A stretch of 64,000 nt of DNA from Panopea generosa (GCA_029582155.1 CM055909.1:45948218-46012217), one strand, 5' to 3'; counted from the first letter of the stretch, positions 34,721 through 45,640 are shown. The notes: generated by a model not told the origin, from the sequence alone. Made by a program: numbers and translations.

Positions 34721-35015
34721 AAATTTTCTCGCATAACGTTTTATGGACAAATCTGGACCTGAACCCATGACCTCAAAGATGAGAGTTAACTGGTCATATA
34801 CAATACTCAGTGCCATGGCCATGTGTTGTGTGCTTCAGCAAGCTACTTTATTTGCATAGAGTCTACCAATAAAAGCATCTTAACTGTGGAGTCGTTCTTG
34901 GCCAAGTGGTCTGAAGATGCTGTCTTCTAATGACTACTTGCCTCTCACCACCTAGCTGTCCAAAAATGTGAGAATGTTTGCCAGTAACATAACGTGTTGA
35001 AAATGGTGAGAACCA
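34721..35015. mobile_element. Two facing Leu-type SINE pieces
   Basis: 34721-34830 carries a minus-strand piece (TGAACCCATGACCTCAAAGA, GAGAGTTAACTGGTC). 34893-35015 carries a plus-strand piece starting CTTGGCCAAGTGGTCTGAAG (A-box region) and ending ACGTGTTGAAAATGGTG. Both are degraded. Confidence 0.45.
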
Positions 35016-35454
35016 TGGTCTTGGTCCAAAACTTCAATCATTTCCATTCAAATACTCTCATTTGAAGACCCCATTAAAACCACAACAATACTGTACCTAA
35101 CAAGGAAGTTAAGAGATTGAATGACATTATATATCTTGTATTGAGATTACAAATGAATATATGGAAATGTGGGGTGGTAGTGCAGTATTGGTCCCTCATG
35201 TTGTTGGTTGCTAGTTCTATTCCAGACTTGATCCATTGGTCTCTATAAAACACTCAGCACTGGTTATACCTAGACAATTCACTCAAGAGTGCTTTATATA
35301 AACTGAGAGCCTATTCAGCAATTTCGCTAAAAATACGAATAACTAACCTCTTTACACACAAATGTCAGAATTTCCATTTAAGTCCAAGACTGTCTGCAGA
35401 TCATCTACTTCTCATCGCTGAGGTTCACAGTAGATTCATCAACATCTAAAATAT

Positions 35455-35640
35455 TAACATGATAAAATTTGCCATATGGAAGGAGCGGCCATCCACCGCC
35501 AATAAAGCGTATATACACAGCCGGTCATGTGGGATTCAGCACCATCTAAAATATTAACATGATCAAATTTGCAATACGGAAGGAGCGGCCATCCACCGCC
35601 AATAAAACATATATATGCAGCCGCTCATGTGTTGGAAATA
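35455..35640. repeat. Direct duplication, two units of about 85 bp
   Basis: AAATATTAACATGATAAAAT, GGAAGGAGCGGCCATCCACC, GCCAATAAAGC and GTCATGTG recur from about 35446 and 35548. The second half of each unit resembles the 3' body of the Leu-type SINE (CCACCGCCAATAAA). Confidence 0.65.
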
Positions 35641-35880
35641 GCAATATGTATTAAAAACGGTTTCCTTAAAAGAATTTTACTTATTATCAATAATTATAAT
35701 TGATTATTCTTGATTGGAATGAACATTTGTCCCATATTTTGAAACTTATACTATAAATGAAAACGTTCACACACAAGTGTAAAAAATGTAAAACGTTATG
35801 CTAAACGGATATAATAAAGTTATTGGAATGTTATTCTGTACATTTTTAAATATGCTTCTATGTAGATTACAAACTATTAC

Positions 35881-36035
35881 CAGGGCAAATCTTCTGGTTG
35901 CATGGCTGCGACTCATATGATAATCAGTTGTACTACCATTTCAGGGTACTGGATTTGAGCAGGTCATTACCATCACCGAACCCATCACCACATGGGACAA
36001 CGCAAGGCCTCCACTGGTCCTCATGTTGTCCACAT
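35881..36035 (-). pseudogene. Thrombospondin type-1 domain exon relic, copy 3
   Basis: The minus-strand frame gives EDQWRPCVVPCGDGFGDGN, then LLKSS, then KW, stop, YN, stop, LSYESQPCNQKICP, followed directly by a donor (CCCTG then GTAATA). W..C.VPCGDG at the start and E.QPCN...CP at the end are characteristic of TSP1 repeats. Exit phase is 1, as in the other relics. The Arg-rich central strand is lost and two in-frame stops are present. The true 5' border is unclear; a candidate acceptor is ACATGAG near 36022. Confidence 0.6.
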
Positions 36036-36284
36036 TTTGTATAGATTTGCATTTCCAGAAATAAAGAGGCATTAAGAGCATGTCTTTTACTTAATATGTA
36101 AACATTTGACAAATAATTAAGCTACGGTGTACTTAAACATGTACATAAAACTTAACACCATGTCATATGGAACACATTATGCGGTGGAAACAGTTAAACA
36201 CAGCTACAAAATAATATAAAATATAACATAAAATGTATATGATGCAATCTTGATGAAGTGGTCAAGTCAATCCAGAACAGTACA

Positions 36285-36395
36285 AGTGAGCTACTGCTAG
36301 TGGTGGGATAATGTAGTAGATGCTGTTACGGCCATTCATACTAGAATTTGTTGGTTCAATCCCTAGTTCGACTGATGACTTAGTACTGGTTTTAC
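36285..36395 (+). mobile_element. tRNA-like SINE head
   Basis: CTAGTGGTGGGATAATG (A-box-like) and TGTTGGTTCAATCCC (B-box) are at tRNA-like spacing, just left of the 4-kb inverted-repeat element. Confidence 0.35.
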
Positions 36396-36407
36396 CTAGG
36401 AATCAGA

Positions 36408-39400
36408 CGCGGTGTTGTATAGTATTTTGAACCCCGTTGTAATGTCCCCGGGGTCACTTTACCGCTATAGCAAAATGACCCCCCCCCCCCACCCCACAAC
36501 CTGATTTATCACCAATAAAGTTACTTTCATCTTAGTTTAAGGACTGATTATTGTTTATGGATACATCTCTTCACAAATAATTAAAAAAGAAAAGAATAAA
36601 TTAAACGAAAAAAACACTCACATGTGTAAAACAAGATCATGCTATTGTCTAGATATCTAGGTATGCTCTATAGCAGTTTTTATTGTTTGATTATACCTAT
36701 ATCCCTTACTTGGAAAATGAAATTATTTGATATTTATCCACATCATTATAATCATTAAAGAATAATTAGTGTGGTGGGAATGGGAAGGTGGGGTGGGGGG
36801 TCACTTTACTATGACCAATGTATAGTGATTAGTGACCCCCCACCCTCAACTTTTTATGTTTAGTTGATATTGCATAATGATTGTGTTATGTGACCATAAT
36901 TTGTTCTAGCATTTGTGATTCTAAAAGAGATTTGTCATTTTAGTCAGTTAAATTTAAAAAAAAAATAATGGGGGGAAGGGGGGTTCCATTGTAAAGAGAC
37001 CCCCACCCCTATCTTTTTATGTTATCACATTAAACATGTGTTTTTGTGATCATAATTTGTTTTAACATTCATGAATCTACAAGAAACTAAACACAAGTAA
37101 ATTGAAAAAAAAATGGGGGGGGTGGGAGGGGGGTCACTTTATCATGGCCATTGTAAAGTGACCCCCACTCCCCCATATTTTAATGTTTAGTGATGGCCAT
37201 GGTTAAGTGACCCCAACCCCATCCCCACATTTTTTTTTTAAATTTAACCGTTGTGATTAATTTCTTGTAGATTCACGGAAGGGGTCACTTTACAATGGCC
37301 ATGGTAAAATGACCCCCTCCCTCAATTTTTTTTATAAAAAAATTTACTGTTGTGATTAATTCTTGTAGATTCATGAATGCTAAAACAAATTATGTTAACA
37401 AAACACACGTTTAATGTGATATCACTAACCATTAACCATTAAAAGGTGGTGGTGTGTGTGTGTGGGGGGGAGGGGTCACTTTACAATGGCCATGGTAAAG
37501 TGACCCCATCCCCCTCCCCTAAATGTTTTCAAAAAAATTAACAGTTATGATTAATTACTTGTAGTGTCATAATGCTAAAATAAATAATGATCACATTACA
37601 CATGTTTAATGTGATAATCAATAAATATAAAAAGATAGGGGAATGGGAGGGGGGGGGGTACTTTACAATGGCCATGGTAAAGTGACCTCCCCCCTCCCTC
37701 GAATCATGAATGCTAAAACAAATTATGATCACATTACACATGTTTAATGTGATAATCAATAAATATAAAAAGATAGGGGAGTTGGGGGTGGAGTACTTTA
37801 CAATGGCCATGGTAAAGTGACCCCCCCCCCCCCCCTAAGATCATGAATGCTAAAACAATTTATGATCACATTACACATGTTTAATGTGATAATCAATAAA
37901 TATAAAAAGAAAGGGGAGTTGGGGGGATGGGGTACTTTACAATGGCCATGGTAAAGTTACCCCCCCCCCCCCCCTAGATTCATGAATGCTAAAACAATGC
38001 ACATAACACATGTTTAATGTGATAATCAATAACTATAAAAGAGATGGGGGTGGGATGTCACTTTACAATGGCCATGATAAAGTGCCCCCCCCCACACACA
38101 CCCCATATTTTTTTTTTTAAAAATCAAACTTTTGTGATTGATTTCTTGTAGATTCACGAATGCTTAAACAATTTATGTTCACAAAACACATGTTTAATGT
38201 GATAATCACTAAGCATAAAAAAGTGGTGGGGAAGGGGTCACTTTACAATGGCCATGGTAAAATGAACCCCCTCCCCCAATTTTTTTAAAACAATTTAACT
38301 GTTATGATGAGTTTCTTGTATATTCATTAATGCTAAAACAAATTATGTTCACAAAACACATGTTTAATGCGATAATCACTAACCATTAAAAGGAGGTGGG
38401 GGTCACTTTACAATGGCCATGGTAAAGTGACCCCATACCCCTCCCCACAATTTTTTTCAAAAAATTAACTGTTATGATGAATTTCTTGTAGAGTTATGAA
38501 TGCTTAAACAAATTATGATCACATAACACATGTTTAATGTGATAATCACTAAACATAAAAAGATGGAGGAGTGGGGGGTGTACTTTACAATGGCCATGAT
38601 AAAGTGACCCCCCCCCCCCCACACACACACATTCTTTTTTTAAATTTAACTATTGTGATTAATTTCTTGTAGATTCATGGGCGGGGTCACTTTACAATGG
38701 CCATGGTAAAGTGCCCCCCCCTCACCCAATTTTTTAAAAAGAAATTAACTGTTGTGATTAATTTCTTCTAGATTCATGAATGCTTAAACAACTTATGTTC
38801 ACAAAACACATGTTTAATGTGATAATCACTAACCATTAAAAGATGGTGGGGGTCACTTTATAATGGCCATGGTAAAGTGACCCCATCCCCCTCCCCCCAA
38901 AGTTTTAAAAATAATTCAACAGTTATGATGAATTTCTTGTAGTCATGAATGCATAAACAAATTATGATCACATTACACATGTTAAATGTGATAATCAATA
39001 AATATAAAAAGATGGGGGAGTGGGACGACACTTTACAATGGCCATGGTAAAGTGACCCTCCCCCCCCTTCATCCACCACTGCCCCAAAATTTGTTTTAAA
39101 TTTAACTGTTGTGATTAATTTCTTCTAGATTCATGAATGCAAAAACAAATTTTGTTCACAAAAAACATCTTTAATGTGATTATCACTAAACATAAAAAGG
39201 TGGTGGTGGGGGTCACTTTACTATGGCCATAATAAAGTGAACCACTCCCCACCACCCTCATTTTTTTTTAATTTAACTGTTGTGATTTATTTCTTGTAGA
39301 TTTATGAATGCTTAAACAAACTATGATCACATAACACATGTTAAATGTGATAAACAATAAATATAAAAAGATGGGGAGTGGGGAGGGGGGGGGTACTTTA

Positions 39401-40417
39401 CAATGGCCATGGTAAAGTGACCCCCCCTCCCCCAAGATTCATGAATGCTTAACAAATTATGATCACATAACACATGTTAAATGTGATAAACAATAAATTT
39501 AAAAAGATGGGGAGGGGGGTACTTTACAATGGCCATAGTAAAGTGACCCCCCTCCCCCCAGATTCATGAATGCTAAACAAATTATGATCACATAACACAT
39601 GTTAAATGTGATAATCAATAAATATAAAAAGATGGGGAGTGGGGAGGGGGGGTACTTTACAATGGCCATGGTAAAGTGACCCCCCCCCCCCCCCCCCCCG
39701 CCCCAGATTAATGAACGCTTAAACAAGTTATGATCACATAACATATGTTAAATGTGATAATCGCTAAACATAAAAAAGATGGGGATGGGGGTAACTTTAC
39801 AATGGCCATGATAAAGCGACCTCATCCCCCCCCCCCCCCCCCCCCCCCCAACAACAGCTTCCCCTCCCCCAAATTATTTTTTTTTAAAAATTAACTGACT
39901 GTAACGATGAATCTCTTAGATTCACAAATGCTCGAACAATTTATGGTCACATAACACAATTATAATGTGATAGCAACTAAACATGGAGAGATGAGGGAGG
40001 GTGGTCACCATACAATGGTCATAGTAAAGTGACCCCCTCACCTCCCACTCCCACCGCACTAATTATTTTTTAATGATTATAATGTGGATAAATATCAAAT
40101 AATTTCACTTTCCCAGTAAAGGGATATAGGTATAATAAAACAGAAATAACTGCTATAGAGCATACCTAAATATCTAGACAACAGAATGGTCTTGTTTTAC
40201 ACTTGTGAGTGTTTTCTTCGTGTAAATTTTTGTGTTTTTTTAGTAATTATATATCAAGAGATGTATCAATAAACAATAATTAGTCCTTAAACTTAGATGG
40301 AGTAACTTTATTGGTGATAAATCGGGGGGGGGGGGGGGGGAGGGGGTCATTTTGCTATAGCGGTAAAGTGACCCCGGGGACATTACAACGGGGTTCAAAA
40401 TACTATACAACACCGCG
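36408..40417. mobile_element. 4.0 kb TIR element built of G-tract/palindrome/C-tract units
   Basis: The terminal inverted repeats of about 415 bp (36408-36822 and 40003-40417) match from the outer end GGTGTTGTATAGTATTTTGA, through CCCCGTTGTAATG and CCCCGGGGTCACTTTACC, to TGGTATGCTCTATAGCAG-like and AATAATTAGTGTGGTG-like inner parts. The core is a tandem array of about 20 units. Each has a near-palindrome, GTCACTTTACAATGGCCATG then GTAAAGTGAC, with a G run before it and a C run after it, and a spacer with ATTCATGAATGCT and CATGTTTAATGTGAT. Spacing of the palindromes is about 105-190 bp. No transposase is visible. Inner frames rich in Gly or His/Ser are repeat artefacts. Confidence 0.7.
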
Positions 40418-40424
40418 GGGGGGG

Positions 40425-40530
40425 GGCCAGGGGCAATTTACTGTAGGGTGGTGGGGGGTCGTTTTACTATATAGTAATTTAACCCCGGGGTCATTTCACA
40501 GAGGTGTCAAAATACTATACAACACTGGGA
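40425..40530. repeat. Extra, diverged copy of the element's outer end
   Basis: GGTCGTTTTACTATATAG, then AACCCCGGGGTCATTT, then CAAAATACTATACAACACT repeat the last 90 bp of the right terminal repeat just beyond it. This could be the end of a second element or a tandem duplication of the terminus. Confidence 0.6.
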
Positions 40531-40564
40531 GCAGTTTGCTTGAAATTAGTTTACATAATACTAC

Positions 40565-40672
40565 CAGGGCAATTCTTCTAGTTGCTTAGCTGCTGCTCAT
40601 GATGTCTTCAAGACGCACAACCACACATAATGTTGCATAACTCTCATGGTTCCCATGTCCACTTGCCAATTT
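40565..40672 (-). pseudogene. Thrombospondin type-1 domain exon relic, copy 4 (shortened)
   Basis: The minus-strand frame reads KWTWEP, stop, ELCNIMCGCAS, stop, RHHEQQLSN, stop, KNCP, then a donor (CCCTG then GTAGTA). W.TWEPW (the last W is now TGA), C.IMCG and EQQ...KNCP follow the TSP1 pattern, with the middle deleted. Its 3' end is alignable with copy 3 at 35881, so the 4-kb element lies between two duplicated TSP1 exons. Confidence 0.5.
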
Positions 40673-40679
40673 TTTAAAC

Positions 40680-40820
40680 CTTAAACCTCAAAAACCTTAA
40701 CAAGTTACTTGCTTGAGGATGGTTTGCCTACTCAGATTGGTACCGACGTCTTGCCTATGCAAACAGGTTGCCATAAACATAACTTGTCATGTGCTGAAAA
40801 TGGTGTTAAATTATTCATTC
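40680..40820 (+). mobile_element. Leu-type SINE 3' part (plus strand)
   Basis: CAAGTTACTTGCTTGAGGAT, GGTTGCCATAAACATAACTT and TGTGCTGAAAATGGTGTTAA match the body and tail of the family. Confidence 0.55.
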
Positions 40821-41404
40821 TAATATATTTATCATTCTGGTGATATGCGCCATCCTAAATCGTTCTTTTTTCAATGTAAAAGAGAGGTAATTTACCAACG
40901 TCATAACTTTAAAGAGGGAATACATGTACACGTCTCACACCACTATTACATTTCCCATAGGGCTCCACTGTAACATTTATGTCCAAAACAGAGTGAAAAA
41001 TTAAATTCTGCAGCATGTGTCTGGGCTCAAATTTTTCACTCGTTCAAGATATGCAATTATAAAGAAAAAAAAGTATACCTTGACCAGGTTGTTTTTTTTT
41101 TAAATTCAATGCTTTTGTGAGACCTATCAATTTCCAGAGTAATAATATGTCAACTATTCATCCTAGATGCGGTTCGAACCAACAATTCTGAAATGACACA
41201 AAATTGTCCAGAAAGCTGGTATCAGCATCATATTTTCAGTCGTGATTTATAAATTACTGACCATTTAACTCATGCTAGCAAAAAACAAAACAATGCAGTA
41301 CAAAGCCCTGAAAAAAGAAGAAAAAGAGAACTAAAGTTATTTTTACCTCCTTCATATGTAAGTCCGGAGTACTCAAGGGAGATAATAATGGTGTGAGTCC
41401 TACA

Positions 41405-41615
41405 GTGATGCCATGTTATGCATTTTTTTACAGGTTTTACGTTGCATGTGGAAGGTTGTGGGTTCAACCCCTGGCAGGATCATACCAAAGACTTGAAAAA
41501 ATGGTACTAAATATACCTTGTTTAAAACTCTGTATTTAGAGGGTAGTTCTTAGTCTAATTGGCCTGGTATCAGTTTAATATGACTAGGTGCGGTATCATA
41601 CAATGTAACCAGAGT
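41405..41615 (+). mobile_element. SINE 5' part, family of 24994-25305
   Basis: GTTGCATGTGGAAGGTTGTG, GGTTCAACCCCTGG (B-box), ATCATACCAAAGACTTGAAA and ATATGACTAGGTGCGGTATC follow the order of the nested SINE. It stops near 41615, where a different repeat begins. The missing 3' part is found beyond that repeat at about 42525-42640. Confidence 0.6.
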
Positions 41616-41679
41616 AAATAAGGCGTCGATTGTTTAGTATTTGGATATGCGATCTGCTGTCCGTCTCGGGATATGCAAA

Positions 41680-42475
41680 CTAGAGCTACCACTGAAGGTG
41701 ATGAATACCCCCGAACACCGCCATGACAGAAAATGGTTTACCATTGTATGAAGTTTTATTAAATTATATCCAATAGTTTTAAAGTTATGCTCCAGACAAG
41801 GGAAATATATCAAAGGGCAATAACTCTGTAATTAGCAAGAATAGAGTTATGTTTCTTGTACACTGCACTTCCTCTTATTATATTCTACCATTGTATGAAG
41901 CTTGATGAAATTCCATCAGGTACTTTTCAAGTTATGCTCCGGACAAGGGAAATATATCAATATCAAAGGGCAATAACTCTGTAATTAGCAAGAATAGAGC
42001 TATGATTCCTGTACACTGCACTTCCTCTCATTATATTCTACCATTGTATGAAGTTTGATGAAATTCCATCCGGTACTTTAAAAGTAATGCTCTGGACAAG
42101 GGAAATATTTCAAAGGGCAATAACTCTGTAATTAGCAAGAATAGAGTTATGTTTCTTGTACACTGCACTTCCTCTCATTATATTCTACCATTGTATGAAG
42201 CTTGATGAAATTCCATCCGGTACTTTTCAAGTTATGCTCCGGACAAGGGAAATATATCAAAGGGCAATAACTCTGTAATTAGCAAGAATAGAGCTATGAT
42301 TCCTGTACACTGCACTTCCTCTCATTATATTCTACCATTGTATGAAGTTTGATGAAATTCCATCCAGTACTTTAAAAGTAATGCTCCGGACAAGGAAAAT
42401 TGCAACGGACAGACCGACCGACCACAGGGCGACTCCAATATACCCCCTCAAACTTCGTTTGTCTGGGGTATAATA
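41680..42475 (+). mobile_element. Hairpin-ended repeat with four tandem units of about 148 bp
   Basis: AAAGGGCAATAACTCTGTAA recurs at about 41813, 41965, 42113 and 42260, in units of 147-153 bp that also carry CATTGTATGAAG, GACAAGGGAAATAT and GTACACTGCACTTCCTCT. The 3' end is ACGGACAGACCGACCGACC, then ATACCCCCTCAAACTTCGTT and TGTCTGGGGTAT, a hairpin of the kind seen in bivalve repeats. It starts with AGAGCTACCACTGAAGGTGA. It separates two halves of a SINE. Confidence 0.75.
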
Positions 42476-42489
42476 AACAATCTTTAAAA

Positions 42490-42640
42490 GGGTCTTTAGG
42501 GACATGTAATATGTCACACCACATACCTCGGTCCTGTGGATGTGTCTGCGGCTTGATAATCCAGGGTGGAAGCGCTCAGAATACCGTCTCAAGTAGACGC
42601 CATCGCAATATAACTGAAAAAGTTTTGAAAGCAATGTAGA
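42490..42640 (+). mobile_element. SINE 3' part, family of 24994-25305
   Basis: ATGTGTCTGCGGCTTGATAA, GAAGCGCTCAGAATACCGTC, TCAAGTAGACGCCATCGC and GTTTTGAAAGCAATG parallel the nested SINE's 3' half. The terminal AAC repeats are missing. Confidence 0.6.
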
Positions 42641-42654
42641 TAATGATTACGATG

Positions 42655-43215
42655 GAAAAGCATGGAGCAGGTCGTCTAGAGGCAAAGATTGGTTCGTCAT
42701 GGCTTCGACTCTCCGCTATGGCTAATGCGATGCTTCTTTGAGCAATTATAAATTAATATGTTTAAAGTAAAATTTCGTTTCAACATCAAAAGAGGCTACG
42801 CTGAATGCCACACAGGAGTTGGGGATATCAGTTGGGGATATCAGTTGGTGATTTGAGTAAAACAGATATCTTTATATGCTCACAACTACCATCCTGACAT
42901 AGAGCTAGCTGTTATGCCAGCAATGATTACAAGTTTTCACTTACCACAAAGGAGCTGCGAGTTTAAATCTGCTTGAGGTCACCACTTTCTCGGTAGTTTC
43001 CCAGTAGGCATTGTATGAGGTTATGTCCAGATAGCTGAAACATGGTGTATTGTTGTTTATGGGTTACCAACCCTAGATTTGAATGATGATGGTACATGTT
43101 TATGGCACCTGTAGTGACATTGGTACAGCATTCGATTATCACATAAGAGTGCTAAACTTAGTACATGGCAACAGGATATGCGAGTTTGAATCCCTACTGA
43201 AATAATTGTTTGTTT
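42655..43215 (+). other. Scraps of tRNA-like SINE heads, no gene
   Basis: B-box-like pieces occur near 42700 (GGCTTCGACTC), 42957 (GCGAGTTTAAATC) and 43180 (GCGAGTTTGAATCCC). None is complete. Confidence 0.35.
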
Positions 43216-43489
43216 TTTCTTTGTAATTGCCGCGATCTGGTTACATAAATATGGATTACACATTTTAAATCATAATTGCCTTGTTGAAATTTGGGTAAAT
43301 GCAAGCTCCCTTTCACCATAGCATGAATGACAATATTCATATAGCTGACCAGTTGTAAAATACTTTAAACATACAAAAGGTCGGCAAAAAGTATTTAAGT
43401 GCAGCCTATTTTAAGAATGGGGATTTGTTTTTAAGCTTAACACTCCGATTGTAATATCGAAGTTTCGTCACAATTTGGTGTATTTAACA

Positions 43490-43880
43490 AACCAACCTGG
43501 ATGCCATGTATCAAATGTTAGGCGTTGAAAAGCAACATATTTATACTAAGGTCTACATTTACCAGTCAAAATGGATACCATATATCATGTGTTAGGTGTT
43601 GAAAAGCAACAAATTTATACTAAGGTCTACCTCTACCAGTCAAAATGGATGCCATATATCATATGTTAGGTGTTGAAAAATAACAGATTTATACCAAGGT
43701 TTACCTCAACCAGTCAAAATGGAAGCCATATATCATATGTTAGGTGTTGAAAAGCAACAGATTTATACCAAGGTCTACCTCTACCAGTCAAAATAGATGC
43801 CATATACAATATGTTAGGTGTTGAAAAGCAACAGATTTATACTAAAGTTTACCTCCACCAGTCATACCGAATGCCACCAA
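43490..43880 (+). repeat. 74-bp tandem array, five units, derived from a SINE tail
   Basis: The unit is TAGGTGTTGAAAAGCAACAG, then ATTTATACCAAGGTCTACCT, then CTACCAGTCAAAATGGATGC, then CATATATCATATGT. The parts CTACCAGTCAAAATGGATGC and TGTTGAAAA correspond to the 3' body of the Leu-type SINE (CCACCAATAAAACTGG-like, then TGTTGAAAATGGTG). The array looks like amplification of a SINE 3' end. Confidence 0.75.
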
Positions 43881-44064
43881 TCACTGATATTACACAGATA
43901 ATGTGCAAAAAAACATCATGTTATCCTGAGGTCCGTCTCCACCATAAAAACTGGATGCCATAATGTGTAACATATTCCGAGTTCTCTACAACCAGTAAAA
44001 CTGGAGCTCTCAGGTTTCTTTGCCATTGAGTTTAAATAAATTTGTAAATATATAACTAAAGCTG

Positions 44065-44410
44065 GGCATTAGTGCAGTGAATGGAATCAAAGCCGCTTAC
44101 GCAAGAGGTGGTGTGTTCGATCGCAGCTCGGCTTAGATGCCTCTAAAAAAATACAGTTCGATATATATAACCTAGTGTGTGTTAAACGGCGTCAAATGTC
44201 TCCATTAACTATCACTACTGAGGTCACGGGTTCAAACTCTGCTTATTCCAAAGATGTTTTGCCTGCAACTTGTGGAAAAATGGCTGTTCTACTAATTATG
44301 TAAGAATTATGTTGAGGATTTCATCCACCAATAAAACTTGTTGCATTTATAACCTGCTGATGTGTTGAAAATAATCAGATTCATTCTGTGTTCTTCAACC
44401 GACAAAAAAG
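44065..44410 (+). mobile_element. SINE relics: tRNA-like head and Leu-type SINE body
   Basis: 44065-44140 has GGGCATTAGTGCAGTGAATG and GGTGTGTTCGATCGC. 44200-44400 has ACTATCACTACTGAGGTCAC, GGGTTCAAACTC (B-box), and TTCATCCACCAATAAAACTT, then GTGTTGAAAATAA. Two different families stand side by side. Confidence 0.5.
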
Positions 44411-44511
44411 GAAGTCCATGTTACAAATTACTTAATGAAAATGTTTTAAAACACATCAGTGTCACCGAATTGATAACTTAATGAACATTTAATCATGTAC
44501 CAATATATTAC

Positions 44512-44589
44512 CTGATTTGGTATGTCGCCCAAGATTTATACAATCAGATATGATGGTCACATTAGTACATGTATAACAGTCAATGGCAT
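44512..44589 (-). CDS. Ly6/uPAR (three-finger) domain exon, apparently intact
   Basis: The 78-nt minus-strand exon has a good acceptor (TTTTTTACACAG) and donor (AATCAG then GTAATA). It is open in phase 1-1 and reads AIDCYTCTNVTIISDC, then INLGRHTKS. Ly6/uPAR family domains, which are usually secreted or GPI-anchored, begin with such a (L/I)xCYxC motif, with later cysteines in CT and DC contexts, and this first exon is often phase 1. The later exons with the CCxxDxCN end were not found. A broken copy lies at 44825-44890. It may be a working exon of a larger gene or a well-preserved relic. Confidence 0.45.
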
Positions 44590-44824
44590 CTGTGTAAAAA
44601 ATAAACAAGACATCAAATCTTTTTTGTGATTATATGAAAAACACCAGAACCATTTTAAGATCTTCCTCCACATATAAAATTGGTTACCATAGATTTATGT
44701 GACCTGTAATTTGTTGAACATTTTCACAAACATGTCTGTGAAACACAAATGATGATAAGTTGATTAACATTAAATATCTTTTTTGATTGTTATTAAATTA
44801 TAAACATGTACCAATTATAAACAT

Positions 44825-44895
44825 GTACTACTATATTACCTGGTTTGGTGAACACGCTGCTGTGATTCCTACAATCAGATAGGTTCAGTCAAGGG
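44825..44895 (-). pseudogene. Broken duplicate of the Ly6-like exon
   Basis: The minus-strand sequence aligns with the 44512-44589 exon and keeps the donor (AACCAG then GTAATA). It reads DALD, then a stop, and resumes as SDCRNHSSVFTKP. The YTCTNVTII part is deleted. It lies about 315 bp from the intact copy, with matching flanks, which shows a local segmental duplication. Confidence 0.5.
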
Positions 44896-45574
44896 CGTCC
44901 ATGTGAAAAACAAACAAGGCGTCATCAAATTATATTAAATACAACAATATTTGTGTTAGAAAATAATGGGCTTTCTTTCTTCTGATACAGTCTTATTTAA
45001 GAAATAGATTTCTAAAGTTCAATGATAGCAAACTCATTTTAAGAACGAAACCCTACGTTGACAAATGATAACTTCTCTTTCATTAAACATTGCTTAAAAT
45101 TATAAGTTTGTTTTGGTGTGTTTATTTGAATATTTATCGTCTTTTTAATGTCAACAAGGACGAACAGACACTCGGGTAGCCTATCCACTCTTTCCTGGGA
45201 ACCAGTACTTAAAAACACAATGAATAAATGAATGGTGTTTCACATCAAGGCCAGACATTTAAGTATTGTCATTTTGTGCAGGTTACGCTAATGATAGAAT
45301 GATAACTTTCCCACTTAAATCACCAGTGAGAGACAAGTAACGATATGATGCAATGGCGTATATCCATCATCATGGAGACTGTTTAATTAGTTCTCTAGAA
45401 AGTAAGATTACAGAGCTGGAGAACAATAGTGATAACAATTACAATTATTAAAAGGACGGCCCCAACCGACATATGTGGTTATTCAGGTGATGGTGATGAT
45501 ATATAGCATGTTTGATTAGAATCAGATGAAAACTGTAGTAGGAGTTGAGGCCACAAGTTACATATGTATATTCG

Positions 45575-45640
45575 GATAGACAGACAGATAGATGGATGGA
45601 TGGGCAGTCAGACAGACGAATGGACAGACAGACAGTTCAA
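45575..45640. repeat. GATA/GACA-type microsatellite
   Basis: GGATAGACAGACAGATAGAT, then GGATGGATGGGCAGTCAGAC and AGACGAATGGACAGACAGAC, form a short imperfect tetranucleotide tract. Confidence 0.7.

Noticed and set aside
37538-40589. Gly-rich and His/Ser-rich short open frames
   Set aside because: They read through G and C runs of the palindrome array and change between units.
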